5,527 nt of DNA. It comes from Deltaproteobacteria bacterium RIFCSPLOWO2_12_FULL_60_16. GTDB taxonomy: Bacteria; Desulfobacterota; Binatia; UBA9968. Numbering within the stretch: position 1 is the first letter of the stretch; each line of letters begins with the position of its first letter. The position numbers and the translations under genes were made by a program. Below, one piece after another: positions 4,588-5,527 of the stretch. The stretch is taken from NCBI GenBank assembly GCA_001798565.1, contig MGSR01000109.1:13512-19038 (forward strand), read 5' to 3'. The notes beneath the pieces are model-generated. The model ran no database searches. It was not told the DNA's origin and worked only from the letters and a program-made list of their open reading frames with translations.

Positions 4588-5133
4588 ATGGCGGAACTGG
4601 CAACGAGTGCTTTGAATCTCGAAGAAAAAGCCAAAACGGTCGCGGCGGTTCAAGAAAAGTTTAAAGCGGCCAAGATGGCCATCGTGACGGAATATCGGGG
4701 ATTGACCGTGGCGCAGATGACGCGGCTGCGTCGGGAGATCCGTCAGGCATCGGGAGAGTATCAGGTGATTAAGAACACCTTGGTGCGGCGCGCGCTGAAG
4801 GATACCGCGTACGATTCGTTGGATCGTTTGCTGGAGGGTCCGACCGCATGGGTATTCGGTTACGACGATCCGGTCGTGCTCTCCAAGACCCTGGTGAAGT
4901 TTGTCGAGGAGAACGAGAAGCTGACCATCAAAGGGGGGTTGCTTGAGGGCGAGTTCATGGATCAGGCCAAGGTCAAGGTCTTGGCCCGGATGCCTAGCCG
5001 CCCGGAGCTGCAGGCCAAGCTGCTTGCCCTGATGCAGGCCCCTGCGGTCCAGCTCCTTCGTCTGATCCAAGAGCCGGGCGCGAGAGTGGTCCGGCTTCTG
5101 GAAACGCTGCGCAAAGGAATATCCGAGGCTTAA
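4588..5133 (+). CDS. rplJ: 50S ribosomal protein L10
   Basis: L10 anchors L7/L12 dimers to the 50S stalk and binds 23S rRNA next to L11. From ATG 4588 the product has 181 residues, longer than E. coli (165) but common elsewhere. The N-terminal rRNA-binding domain includes AAKMAIVTEYRGLTVAQMTR (27-46) and YQVIKNTLVRRAL (58-70), both typical. After about residue 133 the C-terminal helix (PSRPELQAKLLALMQAPAVQ onward) provides L12 docking segments. Only 16 nt separate it from rplA. In E. coli a long L10 leader stands in that place and binds the L10-L12 complex for autoregulation; it cannot fit here, so control must differ. rplL follows after a 44-nt AT-rich gap. Confidence 0.97.
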   Translation: MAELATSALNLEEKAKTVAAVQEKFKAAKMAIVTEYRGLTVAQMTRLRREIRQASGEYQVIKNTLVRRALKDTAYDSLDRLLEGPTAWVFGYDDPVVLSKTLVKFVEENEKLTIKGGLLEGEFMDQAKVKVLARMPSRPELQAKLLALMQAPAVQLLRLIQEPGARVVRLLETLRKGISEA

Positions 5134-5177
5134 TTTTTAGATCTTAAATTTGAAATTCATAGAAAGGGGAAAGACCC

Positions 5178-5527
5178 ATGACAGAAGTAACGCGAGAACA
5201 GGTGAAAGAATACATCAAGAGCATGACGCTTATGGACGCGGCGGCTCTGGTGAAGGAGCTGGAAGGCGAGCTCGGCGTCAGCGCCGCGGCGCCGGTGGCG
5301 GTCGCGGCGGCCCAGGCGGGGCCTGCGGCGGCCCAGGAGGAGAAGACGGAGTTCAACGTGATCCTGACCGAGACGGGGGATAAGAAGATCCAGGTCATTA
5401 AGGTGGTGCGCGAGCTCACCGGTCTGGGGCTGAAGGAAGCGAAGGATCTGGTCGATGGAGCGCCCAAGCCGGTGAAGGAGGGAGTCGCCAAGGCTGAGGC
5501 CGAGACGATTAAAAAGAAGATCGAAGA
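5178..5527 (+). CDS. rplL: 50S ribosomal protein L7/L12, 3' end outside the window
   Basis: L7/L12 is the multi-copy stalk protein that recruits translational GTPases. The first 116 codons are present. The N-terminal dimerisation domain (about 1-34) reads [20 protein letters not shown] onward. An Ala/Pro-rich hinge spans about 35-55 and contains the repeated word AAAQ at 43-46 and 50-53. The C-terminal factor-binding domain starts near 57 ([20 protein letters not shown]) and includes [20 protein letters not shown] (82-101). About ten residues are missing at the end by comparison with the family. The ribosome site AAAGGGGA (5163-5170) precedes the ATG by 7 nt. The frame runs without interruption to the window edge. 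rpoB would be the usual next gene. Confidence 0.96.
   Translation, partial: MTEVTREQVKEYIKSMTLMDAAALVKELEGELGVSAAAPVAVAAAQAGPAAAQEEKTEFNVILTETGDKKIQVIKVVRELTGLGLKEAKDLVDGAPKPVKEGVAKAEAETIKKKIE
5304..5337 (+). repeat. 13-nt direct repeat in the rplL hinge
   Basis: GCGGCGGCCCAGG occurs at 5304-5316 and 5325-5337, a 21-nt (7-codon) period that encodes AAAQ twice in the flexible hinge of L7/L12. The in-frame period suggests a small duplication that lengthened or reshaped the linker, where length variation is tolerated. Confidence 0.6.

Noticed and set aside
5134..5177. AT-rich rplJ-rplL gap as a possible promoter or terminator
   Set aside because: There is no GC-rich stem with a T-run and no paired -35/-10 hexamers; only the rplL ribosome site could be supported.

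Overview
The window is a bacterial translation and transcription gene block read entirely on the + strand. Its order is: the 3' end of an rlmB-type 23S rRNA methyltransferase gene; a cluster of four tRNA genes, Thr(UGU), Tyr(GUA), Gly(UCC), Thr(GGU); tuf (EF-Tu); rpmG (L33); tRNA-Trp(CCA); secE; nusG; rplK (L11); rplA (L1); rplJ (L10); and rplL (L7/L12), which is cut by the window end. The tRNA order followed by tuf matches the thrU-tyrU-glyT-thrT-tufB cluster of Escherichia coli. The placement of rlmB upstream and of rpmG-secE-nusG-rplKAJL downstream recalls the cysS-rlmB-rpmG-secE-nusG order of Bacillus.

The organism is a moderately GC-rich bacterium. EF-Tu, L1 and L10 fit a lineage such as Nitrospirota, NC10 (Methylomirabilota) or Desulfobacterota, but I cannot place it from sequence reading alone. 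No mobile element, CRISPR array, defence system or foreign gene is visible, so this is a conserved core region.

Layout: 1-323 rlmB end; 324-568 intergenic, with the best promoter candidate (TTGACA at 388) and an imperfect palindrome just downstream; 569-996 four tRNAs; 997-1065 tuf leader with a short direct repeat and a strong ribosome binding site; 1066-2265 tuf; 2287-2439 rpmG, which is only 50 codons; 2451-2528 tRNA-Trp inside the mRNA operon; 2551-2766 secE; 2790-3335 nusG; 3336-3425 a gap filled almost entirely by a degenerate 9-nt tandem array; 3426-5527 rplK, rplA, rplJ, rplL. No intergenic stretch exceeds 300 bases.

The genes work together: four tRNAs and EF-Tu deliver aminoacyl-tRNA, L11/L1/L10/L7-L12 form the stalk and L1 regions of the 50S subunit, L33 is a small 50S protein, RlmB methylates 23S rRNA, SecE is part of the protein export channel, and NusG links RNA polymerase to termination and translation.

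The most unusual element is the array at 3346-3417: eight units of exactly 9 nt between nusG and rplK. It contains nested inverted repeats, carries a 26-codon micro-ORF, and ends 8 nt before the rplK start codon, leaving no recognisable Shine-Dalgarno. Other points worth a look are a four-cysteine insert in EF-Tu, a tRNA-Thr gene without encoded CCA beside three that have it, and the lack of an L10 leader before rplJ.
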